A DNA stretch of 64,000 bases from Lyophyllum atratum (GCA_014905825.1 JACGCN010000018.1:496001-560000), one strand, 5' to 3'. Counted from the stretch's first letter, positions 11,920-24,123 are shown. The notes: generated by a model from the letters alone, not told the origin. Numbers and translations are program-made.

Positions 11920-12459
11920 TCAATCTGACAAGGGAGCACACATCGCCTTGATGTTGGCCTCGATTTCCCGGATTTTTTGCTCACCCGCCGGCGACATAAC
12001 ATCCATATCCCACCATTCCTTCAGGGGAGCAGCAGTGGATGTGCTTGGAACGGCCGGGGGGTCGATCTGGGACGACCGAGTATCATAGCAATAGACGCGG
12101 ATCCTGGTCCCAAACGCACTGATGCCGTACAATCTCGGGAAAACGTTCGAACCCTCTTCTTTGAGAGTGCCTCGCATATGTGCGTCGGCTTCTTGGCGAC
12201 GGTATTTGTCATCGAGGGCACTGCGAGGGTTTATTGCCAAAACAAGCACGGAGGTTAATTCACCGGGAATAAAATGGCTAACAACGAAGAGCTTCCGGGT
12301 ATCTTCAGATCCGGGATATTGCGTCGTGCAGGACACTCAGAACTGGTCCAATGGGTCGAAAAGCATAGAGAGAATGGCGTTGTATCCCCCATTGTAGGCA
12401 AGCTCGTGGTCTACGCGAACGAGACCGAAAACCTTGTGAAGGTAAGGGGTCCAAGACAT
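11920..12459 (-). pseudogene. Unknown fungal protein interrupted by an in-frame TGA
   Basis: A good start, MSWTPYLHKVFGLVRVDHEL (ATG 12457-12459), runs through NGGYNAILSMLFDPLDQF to an in-frame TGA at 12337-12339. The very same frame then continues for about 138 codons: FVVSHFIPGELTSVLVLAIN, then RRQEADAHMRGTLKEEGSNV, FPRLYGISAFGTRIRVYCYD, and a helical end before the stop at 11920-11922. No GT...AG intron around the TGA both removes it and keeps frame. Without the stop it would be a single-exon protein of about 178 residues. It resembles small fungal proteins often found in many copies in agaric genomes, but I cannot name a function. A sequencing error or strain-specific nonsense mutation is possible. 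Confidence 0.6.
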
Positions 12460-13002
12460 CGTCGTCTACATGGCGAATCAGAAATGGCGGACCATTGAAC
12501 GTCCTGTCGTACCTTAAAATTTCAGGGGTGGTTTCGTGATGCTGCTGGAGAAGTCGTGCGTTGGGAGTGATGGTGGGAGTTGGGGTTGGTGGGGGGGTGG
12601 GCGGGGTTCATATAGATCTTGGTACCGGTGTTTCAATTCGGACCAACGATCCAGGCAACACGTCGCTGCGTCACGCGCTGCGAAACCCACGGCCAATCCC
12701 AGCTACATCCACGGCGGCCTGACCTCTTCATACCTGACATTCCCGACGCATGAACTAGTTCCCAAAGTGACCATGCCTGCACCTCGAGATGCTCTCATGT
12801 GTCTCGCGTGCACGAATAACATTGTCACCATTGTTATCGAGACGACAACCAGAGGGGTTTCCTGATAAAATACATAGCCATGGGCTAATTCCCTGGTAAT
12901 ACATGAGTTCCTAATCCCAACTGATAACGATAGAGATTTCGGGGCCAAAGGATCACAAGTATCGCGTCCCCATACTGAGCAGGCATCTGTCGCAGTTTGT
13001 AG
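12460..13002. other. Intergenic region downstream of farnesyltransferase beta
   Basis: This 543-bp gap holds the RAM1 3' region and the promoter of the interrupted gene. A G-rich run near 12585-12610 (repeated gggtgg-type sequence) is the only notable composition feature. No convincing gene was seen. Confidence 0.4.
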
Positions 13003-15079
13003 TTATACTTTCCCTGTGTCCTGTCGCCGCGAAGGTAACGGCTGGCCATAGAAATAGGACATCAATGCTTCGGTGTGCGTTATCGTAAGATTGAACAAGG
13101 GGTGTGTCGCATTCTGCAGAATCCCATAAGCGACAAGCAAAGAAGACAAAACCGAAACTGAAAAGGTAACGCACAACGCGATTCTCCGCCCCCCCACAGA
13201 TGAGTGATCCGCCCTCTTCTTCTGTCCATGCGAGTGCCTCCACATACGCTTTCCTCCTGACGTCATCTGACAGTCGGCTCTCGCTAATCTTTATATCTAG
13301 GCATACCGCGATCGTGGTCTGCTAACTATCATCACGAAGGTTGAGAGATCGAGGCGCACCTGGTGTGGAGCTTTGGCCTGCGACCCATGCTGTGCGGATC
13401 TGCTTGCGTCGTACATCTGCAGGGGAGACGCGGTGTTGAGCAGCTGAGAGCCCAGCGAGGCAGTACAGGGTGTGGTATGCATCAGCGTTCCTGCGACGCG
13501 ATAACGTCAGTTATGGTGTTTGTGAAGAAGCGTATAAGCGATAGGGTAAGATGCAAGACGGTCCGCATCTGGCGGTGGAAGACATCATACAGATAAGCAA
13601 AAGGTGACACTCACTTCGGCGGTTTATCCCGCAGACCGCCCGCTGGGTGCTGACCTGCGTAGATGATGTATTCCTGCAGCGCCCTTCGATTGAACAGCGC
13701 GTCTGCCAAGCCCAGACTTCAAATCAGTCACCAGAAGCACAGGGTGAAGCATTGTTGTCATACTACCCGCATCATCCGTCCCCCCTTTCTGCTGGTCCAC
13801 TCCAGACGAAAGCTCAGCTGGCACAGCACCGCTCACTCCCAGGGCCTCAAGGAGTGAAAACGCCCCACCACACCACCAGGAGTAGCAGCCATCTACAAGC
13901 TTGTTCGTACGCCCTTTGAACCCACCCAACTCGATCTCACTTCCCTGCATCATTACCAGCCACCTGAGCAGCTTATCCACATGAATTTGGGGCTTCGCGC
14001 GTTCCTCCTCCAGGAAGGGCAACAGGAGTACCCAGGCTGCAAGTGCACAGAATGTGTAGCCGCCATGTGCCTCACCTAGTGCCGGTCGTGGAGTCTCCAG
14101 CAGACGACCTGCACCTCTAGCATTACCGTCATCTCCAAGTGGTGATGAGGTAGCGGAGTAGTATGGTTGGGAGGCCGAGGCAAAACCGCCTTCATAAGTT
14201 TGACAGGATGCGATGAAGGACGCGGTTCCCGCGACGAGTTCGGGTGTAAGAAGGTCTAGAAGCGTGGCTGTCACAAGAAGGCAGTATATACCACTGTAAA
14301 AGTGATGGGTAAGCGATGGTAGCAATGTTGATATGAGGACGAGGGTGGTAGCAATAAGGGATGCGAATTGAAGATGACTTAGAGTACGCACCGGACATCG
14401 ACTTCTGCGTGATGCGCTACAAGGAAGGACCCATCGGGTTGTTTCAATGACATAAAAAAGTCGTACATCTTCTTCCTGAATCACATTCAGCAGCGTTAAA
14501 CATGCAGGATAGCACACCGCACCTGTCGATCTGGTCCCAACCACCACCGGGCCCAGGTCTTCCGACAATAGCCAGTGCACACACGGACGCGTATGTGGGG
14601 AGGAGATGTGCAGCCTGTCCAGGCCCACCGCCGAACCCGCCGGCAGGATGCTGAGCAGCCATGATCTTATTGATCATTCTGTATATAGGTAGTATCAGTA
14701 GAATTCTCTCGTAGATCACTACAGAGTATAGCATGAAGCGATAACGCGTCACTGAAAGACGCAAAGCACCGAATACATACCGCTGCTTGTTGCCTGGATC
14801 AAGCCCCACCTGCAACGCACTAAACGCTTGGATCGTCCAAAACAGCAGCCACGGTTGACTGGCATCTTGGCTCATGTATCTTGCGGGAAATCCCTGGACC
14901 AGATTACGCACGAGGAACTGCATATGGCCTTGCTTCGTGAGGGTCGGCCTCGGCTCCGTATCAGAGGGAATGTGTTGTAGGAGAACAGCCTCAGTTTCGG
15001 TTTGAGTTATAGATGAAGGGGTCGGGAAGCCATCCGTTGGGGTCGGTCGCGGTGCAGGAGGCTGCGAAGAGGCAGCCAT
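13003..15079 (-). CDS. RAM1: Protein farnesyltransferase subunit beta
   Basis: Catalytic beta subunit that, with the alpha subunit, attaches farnesyl to CaaX proteins such as Ras and fungal mating pheromones. Prenyltransferase repeats are clear: AAQHPAGGFGGGPGQAAHLL, TASFIASCQTYEGGFAS, EAHGGYTFCALAAWVLL and IELGGFKGRTNKLVDGCYSW. The zinc ligands are present: Asp and Cys in VDGCYSWW and His in DAYHTLYCLAGLS. The C-terminus NATHPLFNLTITHTEALMSY is typical. It is joined by an intron after EALAWTEEEGGSLICGGAEN. The ATG at 15077-15079 gives MAASSQPPAPRPTPTDG. About seven introns occur. The zinc Asp/Cys and the Gln/Gly-rich repeats favour farnesyl over geranylgeranyl transferase, a family-level inference. 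Confidence 0.92.
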
Positions 15080-15493
15080 GATGGTGGAATTAAACAAGGT
15101 GAGCAAAGACAAGAGACGCCTTTGTTATCTGGAAGTTGATCACAAGGTTTTATCTTATCTTTGCCAGCTGAACTCTATGTATGTTCAATTATCATCAGAG
15201 TGAGGAGACATTATGTATTTCGTTGCAGTCGTTAATAGAATAAATAAAAAGAGACATGGCCTATACGAAGCGAGGGTGTGCAGACACGAGACATATAGCG
15301 ATTGAAGAATGGATGATAAAAGAAAGCTAGCATGGATAAAACGAATAGCGAGCCGGGAGCTTAACAACGAAGGTGATGTGAGGAGGATGATAGGCCGATG
15401 TATGTACAGAGTTTCCGCAGGATGAATGCTAGTTTGCAGAAGTTTTTGGAGTTGTACAGGAGGATACCATCGCTGCTGTTGCAGGAATAGCTA
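15080..15493. other. Intergenic region between PRO45-like gene and RAM1
   Basis: Contains the RAM1 promoter and the 3' end of the FHA gene. The 15185-15367 open frame is compositionally non-coding. No other feature is seen. Confidence 0.4.
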
Positions 15494-18385
15494 TCAAACT
15501 GCTTCAGGCTTTACCCGCCAGATCACAGCTGCAGCTGCAGCGGCTACCACCAGGACACCTACGAATGTCTGTATCTGATACTATCACACGGAACAGGTTA
15601 GACCATCCTGAAAATAAGCAATGTAAAGACATACCTCTCTCTCACGGGTACCAACAGATTTCGTAGTTGGCGCGCTCGAGCTTTCAACATCCTCAGACTT
15701 TGGTCTCGTGGGGAGTTTATAGACCGAAGAATCAGGCGTCGCTAGCGTGTCGGCGCCACTTTCTTCGCGCGCCTTCGATCGCACACCGAGTACAGTGTCC
15801 TCTCCGTCCTCCTCCCCGTCCTCCTCCCCTTCATCCGCAAGCGCTGACTTGTACACGCCTGAGGCGGACAAAACAATGCCGCCCTTAGCTGGCGACGTCT
15901 CTTCAGACGCTAGCGTAGCATCTGTATCCGTATCCACCTCTCCGTCCCGCGATCCCGTCGATCGAGACCTCGAACTCTGCCTTGACCTCCCTCTCCTCCC
16001 ACCCGACTTCCTCCTCCTCGGCCGATTTGAGTCCGAGGAGAGACTCCGCGGGCTGGGCGGCGTCACCAGGCCGATATGCTTCAATGCATCTCCGTTCATG
16101 CCAACATGTTGAAGCTGTTGCTGTTGTTGCTGGATTTGCTCCTGCTGGGCCTTGAGCGCTGCGGTGGCCGCACCGAGTTTCTCCAGGCCCGAGTCCATGC
16201 TGCGCACCTGGCCCTCCCATTGCTCCCTTGCCTGGTTCAGGCGCTCACGTTCCTTGTCCCAATCCTCGCGCACGCTGGTCCACTGACCCTCCATAGACTT
16301 CTTCCATTCAAGAACCATTGCAGCGAGACTTTCTCGTTCCTCTGCAACAGGAATAGGTAAGGAAGGCGGAGAAGGTGTGACTAGTTGGGTCGGCGAAACA
16401 GGGGGCGAAATCTCGGTCTGACTTTGCACTTGCGATGCGGCCGCAGCGTCCTGCGTGGCTTTCACGGTAGCTTCAAGCGCCTGAACTTTGCTTTCGAGGG
16501 CGGAAATGGTAGTTTGAGCGGCGGTGTGTTGAGCCTCGAGTGAAGATGTAAGTGCCATGAGAGCTCCAACCTGTTTCAGGACTTGCTCGAATACCTCTTC
16601 GCTGGGGTTATGAGAGGCAGCAGATGCGGCAACTTTGGAGAGTGGTGATGATGGGGAAGAGCGCCTAGGAGCGGTGAGGAGCTTGGTGGTTCTGTCAAGA
16701 AGGTTCGAGGAGCGATGGTGAGACGTGAATGGGTCTCCATCTCTCATGCCAAGGTTTGTAGGTTCAGGCGTCCGCGGGCGACCTAGCTCGTCGTTCCTTC
16801 GTCTCCTCTCTTCTTCATCCTCCTCGAGCTCCTCCTCCTGTTGATCCTCATGCCCCTGGTCCTTCTCATGCTCTTCCTCTTCCCTACTCTCTTGTTCCTG
16901 AGCTTCCGCAGCAAGCTCCTCCTCATTCTCCTCCTCCACTCGTTCCAATTCGTGAGGAATAACAGTCGCAATGCTTCTGGCATCGTCGTCATCGTGCATG
17001 GCGTTCTCTTCGTCATCTTCCTCGTCGAACCCACCCCGCGGCTCCTGCTCCTGACTGTGATCATCCTCATTTTCCATCTCCCGCCGCTTGATTTCCATCA
17101 TCTCCCGCAGCGTCCGCACCTCCCGCTTGATGGCCTCTTGCTCGGCCAGTACGCCCTCCAAGGCACGGATCTTGTCAACGTGCGATGTGAGGGATGACTG
17201 AGTTTCATGAAGCTGCGTTTGAAGGTCTGCAAGCGCGGATGATGTCAAAGCTGTTGAAGGTGCGGCGGCGGCTTGCTCGGGTGAGCCGGAGCCGGACACA
17301 GGGGCGGAAGGTTCTTGGGACGACGGTTGCGTCGCAGGTTGCGGTTGTAATTGGCTTCGCACGGGAGGAAGGTTGGCGGGGTATGAGGGGATGTTGCTAG
17401 GCTGGGAAAAAAAGAGGTAAGCCTGTTGTTAGACTAAATATGGGAGGAGAGTATCCTACGCACCAGATTTCCACCGAGGGTATCATGTATCTCGTTCATG
17501 GCTCCTGTGAGTGTATGAAGCTCTGCACCCGTCTCGCGGCTCTTCTGCAGCTCGCCCTGTAGCCGGCTGAGGATATGATCGAATGTTAAACCGCTCTTCC
17601 CGGGTGGACGCATGCTGCCACCCATGCCACCCATACCAGCCAATCCCTGCTGCGCCATCTGGGGAATGCGGCGCTGCTGGCCGGGCGCAAAGTTGAAGGA
17701 CCCGGAACCATTGGCATTGGCATTAGCATTGGTATTGCTCGGGCCGGGCTGTGCAAGCATAGACGATCCCTGACCGGGTGATGACTGGTACTGCTGTAGA
17801 TGTTGCTGCTGGAGCTGTTCCGCGCGAGCGGCTACTTGGGCATCTTGCTCTGTGAATACACAGACGACGCGGGCGGCAACCTTATGATGGATGATGGTCT
17901 TGTTGTCCTCGCCGACAATATCAATACCGTATTCCTAAGCACAAGAGTGAGTAGGCTTGCATGGTATGGGTCTCGCCCATAGTATAATTTGAGACATATA
18001 CATACCACAATATCGTCGCTTTTTAGCTCATATGGGTCCGACTCGAGTCCTTCAGGGCTGAGTCGCTCGCCATTGATAAATGTCCCGTTAGAGCTCTTGA
18101 CATCCTTAATGAAAATCTTTTACCGAGGGGCTCATTCAGTACATAGTTGCGGCTGTAGCAACCTCCGCATACCTTGTTGCCGTCCTCCCAGACCTCCGCA
18201 TGCTGCCTGCTCAGGACCTTGGAGTCAAAATAGCCGTTCCTTTCCCCGGGGGCTGTCTTTGCATTGGTTTGGCGGCCAATTTTTACACGCTGGCCATGTG
18301 CGAGTGATATATGCTTGGGTACGAAGGAGTCGTTGAGGGGATATAGGTAGAGAGCTGGAAATACGGGCTGGACGGGGGCGGGCAT
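15494..18385 (-). CDS. Tail-anchored FHA-domain coiled-coil protein (SLMAP / PRO45 / Far9-Far10 type)
   Basis: Resembles the membrane-anchored FHA subunit of the STRIPAK phosphatase-kinase complex (SLMAP in animals, PRO45/HAM-4 in ascomycetes, Far9/Far10 in yeast), which controls cell fusion and fruiting. The N-terminal FHA domain has [20 protein letters not shown], the [19 protein letters not shown] phosphopeptide-binding loop and [11 protein letters not shown]. Long acidic and Gln-rich coiled coils follow. A final exon encodes one hydrophobic segment, [19 protein letters not shown], followed by KPEAV and TGA at 15494-15496. This is a C-terminal tail anchor. The first ATG in frame after the 5' region is 18383-18385 ([13 protein letters not shown]). 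Total is about 870 residues. Domain order matches SLMAP; membership of STRIPAK is inferred. Confidence 0.85.
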
Positions 18386-20583
18386 GGCTGCAGCTGGCAA
18401 ACCTTTGACGATGAGAAAGTGCCAAACAATCTCTGACCCTAACCCTAAGCAATGTCACACCATGCGGCTCACAACAATTCACCAAGAAGCCGACCTTGCT
18501 TTCTCCGTGCAACACGAGTCTTTCTTTATACTTCTACTATCTTCCAAATATTCCGTTCGACCGTCTGTCTCCTATTCACCTTTTTGCCATCCGCTCAAAA
18601 CCGCTATGTCTCCAGAGCTCAACATATCAGGCCTGCCACTGATACTCCGTGAGTTAGCTTCTGGAACACAATCACACCTGTCTATGTCAGGAACCACATG
18701 TGCAAGTCAGCAGTCCAATCTTAGCACACTGATAGGTTGTCTCTGGCTTGTCTCTTGCTGACTCTCCCCGCCCACTTCTTTCCAACACGCCTCGATCAGA
18801 AAAGCTGTGCCCAATAATCTCACAACCGGACATGTCATTCATTATTCGGCCCCGACTTGTACCTCAGGTCTTGGAAGAACTCATCTCGGGCCAATCTCCT
18901 CTCGAAACTGAAAGGCATGTCTGCCCGAAAATCTAAAACCGGGAGCAGGATGTATTATTGTGGGAGGCCTAAAGATACCCATGAGGCGGCATCATTATGG
19001 ACGTGCAGCTCGGCCTCGCCCTCATCATTTGCGACGAGATAGGCGGTATCCTCGTGTTGTACAATGTGCTCCGCATCTCGAGGACAAGATGGATCAGGAA
19101 GTTGACCCAGGTCGCGTGTATCTACAATCTATAGGGGTGCTACGTACTTGCAGACAAGTTACAAGGCAAGCGCAGTCAACCCAGCCGAGCCAATCATCTT
19201 GAAGAGAAACAATGCACGCGTTACTCCTGTCATCTCGCGCTGGCCAGTAGTTCCAGAGGTTTGATCTCTGCGGTCAAAGATAGATTGATCACGAATGTCC
19301 CACCGACAAGCTGCTCGAAGTTGTACGTTGCGGCACGAGGTATTTCCATCCTCATCCTAGAGGAGCTCAAGGACGCAGTGCCGTGGAAGAATCGACCCTC
19401 TCAGGGCCATATTCAATGTCACGGTGTCGATAGGTGCTATAAGAAGTCCTTGCAGGTAGTATTACTGGCTATGTGTAAATATCAGCTCCAAGACGCGTAT
19501 GCTCAAATGCCGTTTACCTCTTTTTCCCTCATCGTTCGTCGCTTTGCATCAGTCTCTAACTCATTAAACTTCTCAGTGATGCTTTTGTCCCGCTCATCCT
19601 CACAAGTCGTTCATTTTGTAGGTTTCTTCTCCAAGGTCTATGTCGTCGACTTCGCTTGTGATTAGTACAAGGCAGTAAGTTGATTTACAGTCGCCGTATA
19701 TAGGGCCATTCACGTCCAACATAGATCCATTGTTGGTCCGATATCTACTCGCAGAGGTTCTATACGACCTATTCTTCTGTTTCATGTCCAGTGTCCGCTT
19801 TAATTCGCACCCAGAGACGAATCCATCCGCCTCTTCGAGCAGCGGTAACAGCGGTAACTAATGATTGAGATTTTGTTCAAAAAGGCGAGATCCGTCCCCC
19901 TTCTAGTAGACGCAAGTTATTCATTCTTAGGTATCACTCGGAACACCAGTAACACTGGTAACGATCTTGACCGACCTCAACTTGGTCCCTATTCTAACGT
20001 TGGTACAATGTCTTGAGGGGTGTATCGTATCATGGGAGATCTTAGGATTGTTGGAGGACGTTGGCGTACTTGGGCTAAGTAAGATCAACGACCACGCGCA
20101 GACTGCATTCGAGGAGACTATGCAGTAGGAGCTTCGTATCCCTTTGAAAACAGACGGATCCGCAGGTGGCGCAATCCGGTAATATGGGCTAGATCTGACC
20201 AAAACTGTCATGGGTTGACAGGGGAAAGAGAGGGTTCAGAGCGGGGCACTCCTTACAGCTCCGCCTCTCGGTCAGTGAGCTGCATTGCACCAACATATTG
20301 CTGTGCTTCCTCAGCCAAAAAGTTTTCAGGTATATGGATGAGAGCTCACCCAAGCAAGAGGCGAGAACTATAGTTGGAAATAATCCCAGAAGAGACCGTA
20401 GACGTCCAGGACCAGGAAATTCAAGGCCCAGAGGTCGAAATGACCTATCCACCTCATGATCTCGCCAAAAGACCCGATGAGCGACGTATTATAATATAGG
20501 TTCATCGAAAAGAAATATGCATCGCCATCACTGGTCTCGTCTACTGCAGTAGCAAGTTCTACTAACGTTCCGCCTTGAAATGA
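18386..20583. other. Two-kilobase region without a confident gene
   Basis: No recognisable protein family was found. Fragments with some coding character exist. One is a plus-strand 45-codon frame at 18997-19134 that begins MDVQLGLALIICDEIGGILV and is strongly hydrophobic. Another is a plus-strand frame at 18606 starting MSPELNISGLPLILR. They might be exons of a decayed or multi-exon membrane protein, but they do not join cleanly. The 19.3-20.5 kb part shows nothing I can support. Confidence 0.3.
18436..18448. repeat. Telomere-like CCCTAA box upstream of the FHA gene
   Basis: Two tandem CCCTAA units (accctaaccctaa) lie about 50 bp upstream of the PRO45-like ATG. TTAGGG is the usual fungal telomere unit. 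Short interstitial copies occur in promoters as binding sites for TRF/Rap1-like factors. Two units can also occur by chance. Confidence 0.4.
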
Positions 20584-21633
20584 TCAAAGTTCGATGGTTT
20601 CTTTATGCTTGAACTTGCGTCCAGCACGATCGGCAGAGCGGAATCGAAACTGGTTCCCATGTAGCTCGAATTCAATATGTGGTGCTTGGAGGGCGGTCGT
20701 CTTCGATACCTGAGGGTCAGGAATTGGAAGAGGCTGGTCCTGCTTGTATGACGGAGGGAGGGTAGAGTAAAGAGGCACAGCAAAAGCAAAGATCGAGTTT
20801 TCCTTTGGGATAACTGTATGACATATGAACGGAGATGTCCCAATCAGAGGCTGGATAGCGTACGTTTCACTTTATCCTTCTGGGTGACAATTTTGAAAGC
20901 GTTTTCGGTTTCATGAATCACAATGCCAGAGATCCCTACGAGACATGGGTTTTTGCTCTGGCGTACTGTCATTCTGTTAGCAAGACGAATAGCACGTCGG
21001 AGACCAGCTTACCCGTCATTATGGAACCATGAAAATCAGCTTTCACTAGCTTCGGATGCATGCTTGAACCTGATGGCATTGCCTGCGGTGGCGGGGGACC
21101 AGAAGGTGGAGGTTGGAGCAGGCCAAGCAGCTCTGACATGTAGCCCATCCAAAGTTGATGGAGAGGAAGAAAGAGGTCGAATCTAGATGGCACGCTTCGT
21201 TGAGCACATCACACGTTATTTCAATGTTCGATCTACTGACTTGGCTTGGGTTTCGTCAAACCGCCATACCCCTTTTTCCTTGGCCTCGCGTTTGCCTATA
21301 ATCCCTTTCCTCTTCTTTTCCTTAGCCGCCTTGATCCTTGCTCGTTTCTCGTCCAATGCCTGCTTGGCTTTACTCGCGCGCGCAGGGTTTTCCAGGAGCA
21401 TTTGGCGGCCTTGAACTCGACTGGCATACATCCCAGAGGGGTCGGATGTTTGCGTCAACTGAGAAGTCACATAGGCTGGGGTGAAGGGAGTGCTAGTATC
21501 GAACTTGACCCGTTTGCTCTGTAAGGCTTAAGTGTAAGGATCATAATGCAAGATGGTAGAAAAGAGAGAGAACTTTGATAAAACCATGGTCTTTATAAAG
21601 ATCAATGGCGGACCCTGTTGGCGTAGTGGTCAT
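20584..21633 (-). CDS. POP4: Ribonuclease P/MRP subunit Pop4 (p29)
   Basis: Protein subunit of RNase P and RNase MRP, which process tRNA 5' ends and pre-rRNA. The ATG at 21631-21633 gives MTTTPTGSAIDLYKDHGFIK. A short intron leads to RVKFDTSTPFTPAYVTSQL and a Lys/Arg-rich helix (KAAKEKKRKGIIGKREAKEK). The conserved Rpp29/Pop4 core begins at LLQPPPSGPPP and continues HPKLVKADFHGSIMTVRQSK, then LVGISGIVIHETENAFKIVT, and IPKENSIFAFAVPLY. The protein ends EFELHGNQFRFRSADRAGRK and FKHKETIEL before TGA. This is the Sm-like fold with its typical RxxxRxxRKFK end. Four introns are likely. It sits head-to-head with the acyl-CoA synthetase gene, with 133 bp between the starts. Confidence 0.93.
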
Positions 21634-21766
21634 TGTTTGGGTTTACTGGGCTGTGATTAGATTGAGCATGTCATTGTTTGGCGAAGTCTCCCCATGATCA
21701 CCATCCCTCCTGGCCCAGGGTAAACGTCCAAGGTGCGTCTCAGCCTCCAACCAAGACCTCATATTC
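21634..21766. promoter_or_regulatory. Shared promoter between POP4 and the acyl-CoA synthetase gene
   Basis: The divergent ATGs of POP4 (21633) and the acyl-CoA synthetase (21767) are 133 bp apart, so a bidirectional promoter is required. No TATA element is evident. Confidence 0.5.
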
Positions 21767-24123
21767 ATGTCGCTCCTGATCCAGACTGTGAAGCCAGGGC
21801 ACTTTGGGAAAGGATCCGTTCCAGTCGCTCCGCCAGCTGGTCCAGATGAGGGGCCGGCGCGTCGCCTGGCCATAGCATGCGAAACTCTTGTCACCCAACC
21901 GACCGAGGGCGTCGATACTGTCTTTAATCTGCTCCAGTACGCTGCGCGTACGTATGGGAGCTACCGCGCGCTTGGCTGGCGCGATGTCGTAAAAATACAC
22001 GAGGAGAAGAAGGAGGTCACAAAGGTTGTCAACGGGAAGGAGGTTCTGGAGGAGAAGACGTGGAAATACTTTGAGCTGAGCGACTATAAGTATATCTCAT
22101 ACATCGAATTCGATGATCTGGTCGCCGACGTGGCGCATGCGTTGCTGGACTTGGGCTTTGCGTCTGACCATGTTTTCAATATATACGCGGAGACGAGGTA
22201 TGTTCATCGGTCTCATGCTACCTCTCATCTTGACCTCTCGTGCAGTGTAAATTGGCAGCTCATGGCACATGCATGTTCCTCCATCTCGACCACTATCGCT
22301 ACAGCATACGACACTCTCGGCGAATCCGGTCTTACACACTCCCTCAACGAGCCCGAGTGCATAGGGCTCTTCACTAATGCTGATCTTCTCCAGACCGTTT
22401 TCAACGTCCTCCCAAATACGCCTACAGTCAGATATGTCATCTACGACGGTTTGCCACCCGCCTCCCTCCTTTCGTCTCTGCAAACCTCGCACCCCTCTGT
22501 TCAAGTCATCTCAATCTCCGCCCTCCTCTCACGCGGCAAGTCTCTCTCCCCCTCCCCCGCCCTCCTCGCCTCCCGCCGGCCCACCAAATCCACTCTCGCC
22601 TGCATCATGTACACCTCCGGCAGCACCGGCGCGCCCAAAGGTGTCTGCCTTACGCATGGCAACCTCCTCGCGTCCGTCGGCTCCGTTGCGCACGTCTTTG
22701 GGCATCATTTTACTGTGCGCAGCACATATCTTGCGTACCTCCCGCTCGCGCACGTCCTCGAATACATGGTCGAGCTGTGCGCATTATACACAGGTGTCAC
22801 ATCCGGTTATGCACGTCCAAAGACGCTCACGGATGCAGGGGTGCGCGGCTGTAGGGGCGACCTTGCGGCGCTAAGACCCAATGTTATGTTTGGGGTCCCG
22901 GCGGTGTGGGAGGCGATCCGGAAGGGGGTTTTAGGTAAGATTGAGCAGGGCGGGTGGGTAAAGAAGAAGGCGTTCGAGGCGGCGATGGGACTGAAGAAAG
23001 CGGGAGTGCCAGTATTGGGTGCAATGGCAGATATGTTGGTGCTGAGCAAAGTACGCGAAGCGACAGGCGGACAGCTGGTATTTACTATGAACGGCGGTGC
23101 GGCGATCAGCCAGGATACGCAAGAGTTCTTGAGTTGGGCGGTGGTGCCTATGATGCAAGGTCGGTCAATCTTCTTCGTTTTTGTGTCATGTCTCAACTGA
23201 TCGCAGGCTATGGCCTAACCGAATCATGCGGAATGTGCACTCTGCTGCCACCGGAGCTCCCGGTCTTTGGGAGCGTAGGGTTACCTGTCCCATCAATCGA
23301 GATCAAGCTTATCGACGTGCCTAGTGCTGGGTACACATCCAAGGAGGCCCCGCAGCGCGGTGAGGTGTGTATCCGGGGGCCGTCAGTGACAAAGGGCTAT
23401 TACAAGCGGCCAGACCTGAACAACGACGAAACCATCTTCACCAAAGATGGTTGGCTACGCACTGGGGATGTGGGGCAATGGAACGAAGATGGGACGCTGT
23501 CGATCATTGACAGGTGTGTCGTATTCTTACTCTCTAAGAGGGCCGCGTTAATTTACGCTGTCGGCACAGGATAAAAAACCTCGTGAAGCTCCAAAGCGGC
23601 GAGGTGTGCAACTCTGCCATTCCTTCCCTCTGTGGTGATGTCTGATCGCCTGCTCACAGTACATCGCTCTCGAGCGACTCGAGTCCGTGTACAAATCCTG
23701 CAACCTCGTCCTCAACCTTTGCGTGCACGCCTCCCCATCTGCCACACGCCCTATTGCTATAATCATTCCACACGAAGCCAATCTCCGACACGTACTTGCC
23801 TCCTCGTCTCAGGGCTCATCAGCAACATTAGCAGACATGTGCACTGACCCCGCTGTGCAGACCCTGATTCTCAATGAATGCAACACCGTCGCGAAGAATG
23901 CAGGGTTCAAGCCGTACGAGCTACTGCAGGCTGTGGTACTAACGCCGGACGAGTGGACGCCAGAGGGCGGACTTGTGACACCAGCGATGAAGATCCAACG
24001 AGCGCGGATTGGGAAGGTGTTTTCTGCGGAGATTCAGGTGCGTTTTATGTAGACTCTGTCTTGTAGGAGATACAATTATCTGATGCCATGTCTTCTTTGT
24101 AGAATGCATATGGACAACGGTGA
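21767..24123 (+). CDS. Long-chain fatty-acid--CoA ligase
   Basis: Activates long-chain fatty acids to acyl-CoA with ATP, feeding lipid synthesis and beta-oxidation (yeast Faa1/Faa4 group). The ANL superfamily motifs are complete: the P-loop-like IMYTSGSTGAPKGVCLTHGN, then TYLAYLPLAHVLEYMVE, NGGAAISQDTQEFLSWAV, GYGLTESCGMCTLLPPE, and the FACS signature DGWLRTGDVGQWNEDGTLSI followed by IKNLVKLQSGEYIALE. Introns include 22198-22245 and 23160-23206, both restoring frame (ETSVNWQLM; MMQGYGLTE). The last exon adds NAYGQR and TGA at 24121-24123. At about 690 residues it is full length. The N-terminal KPGHFGKGSVPVAPPAGPDE is normal for fungal enzymes. There is no peroxisomal C-terminal SKL-type signal. 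Confidence 0.93.

Noticed and set aside
15185..15367. 60-codon minus-strand frame between RAM1 and the FHA gene
   Set aside because: Too short, hydrophobic by base composition only, and located in 3' and promoter sequence.
15747..17197. Plus-strand frames opposite the FHA gene, including Leu-rich stretches that look like membrane proteins
   Set aside because: They are antisense to Glu/Gln/Arg-rich coiled-coil codons, which read as Leu/Ser on the other strand.
18436..18448. CCCTAA units as a sign of a telomere or chromosome end
   Set aside because: Only two units, inside a normal gene-rich region with genes on both sides.
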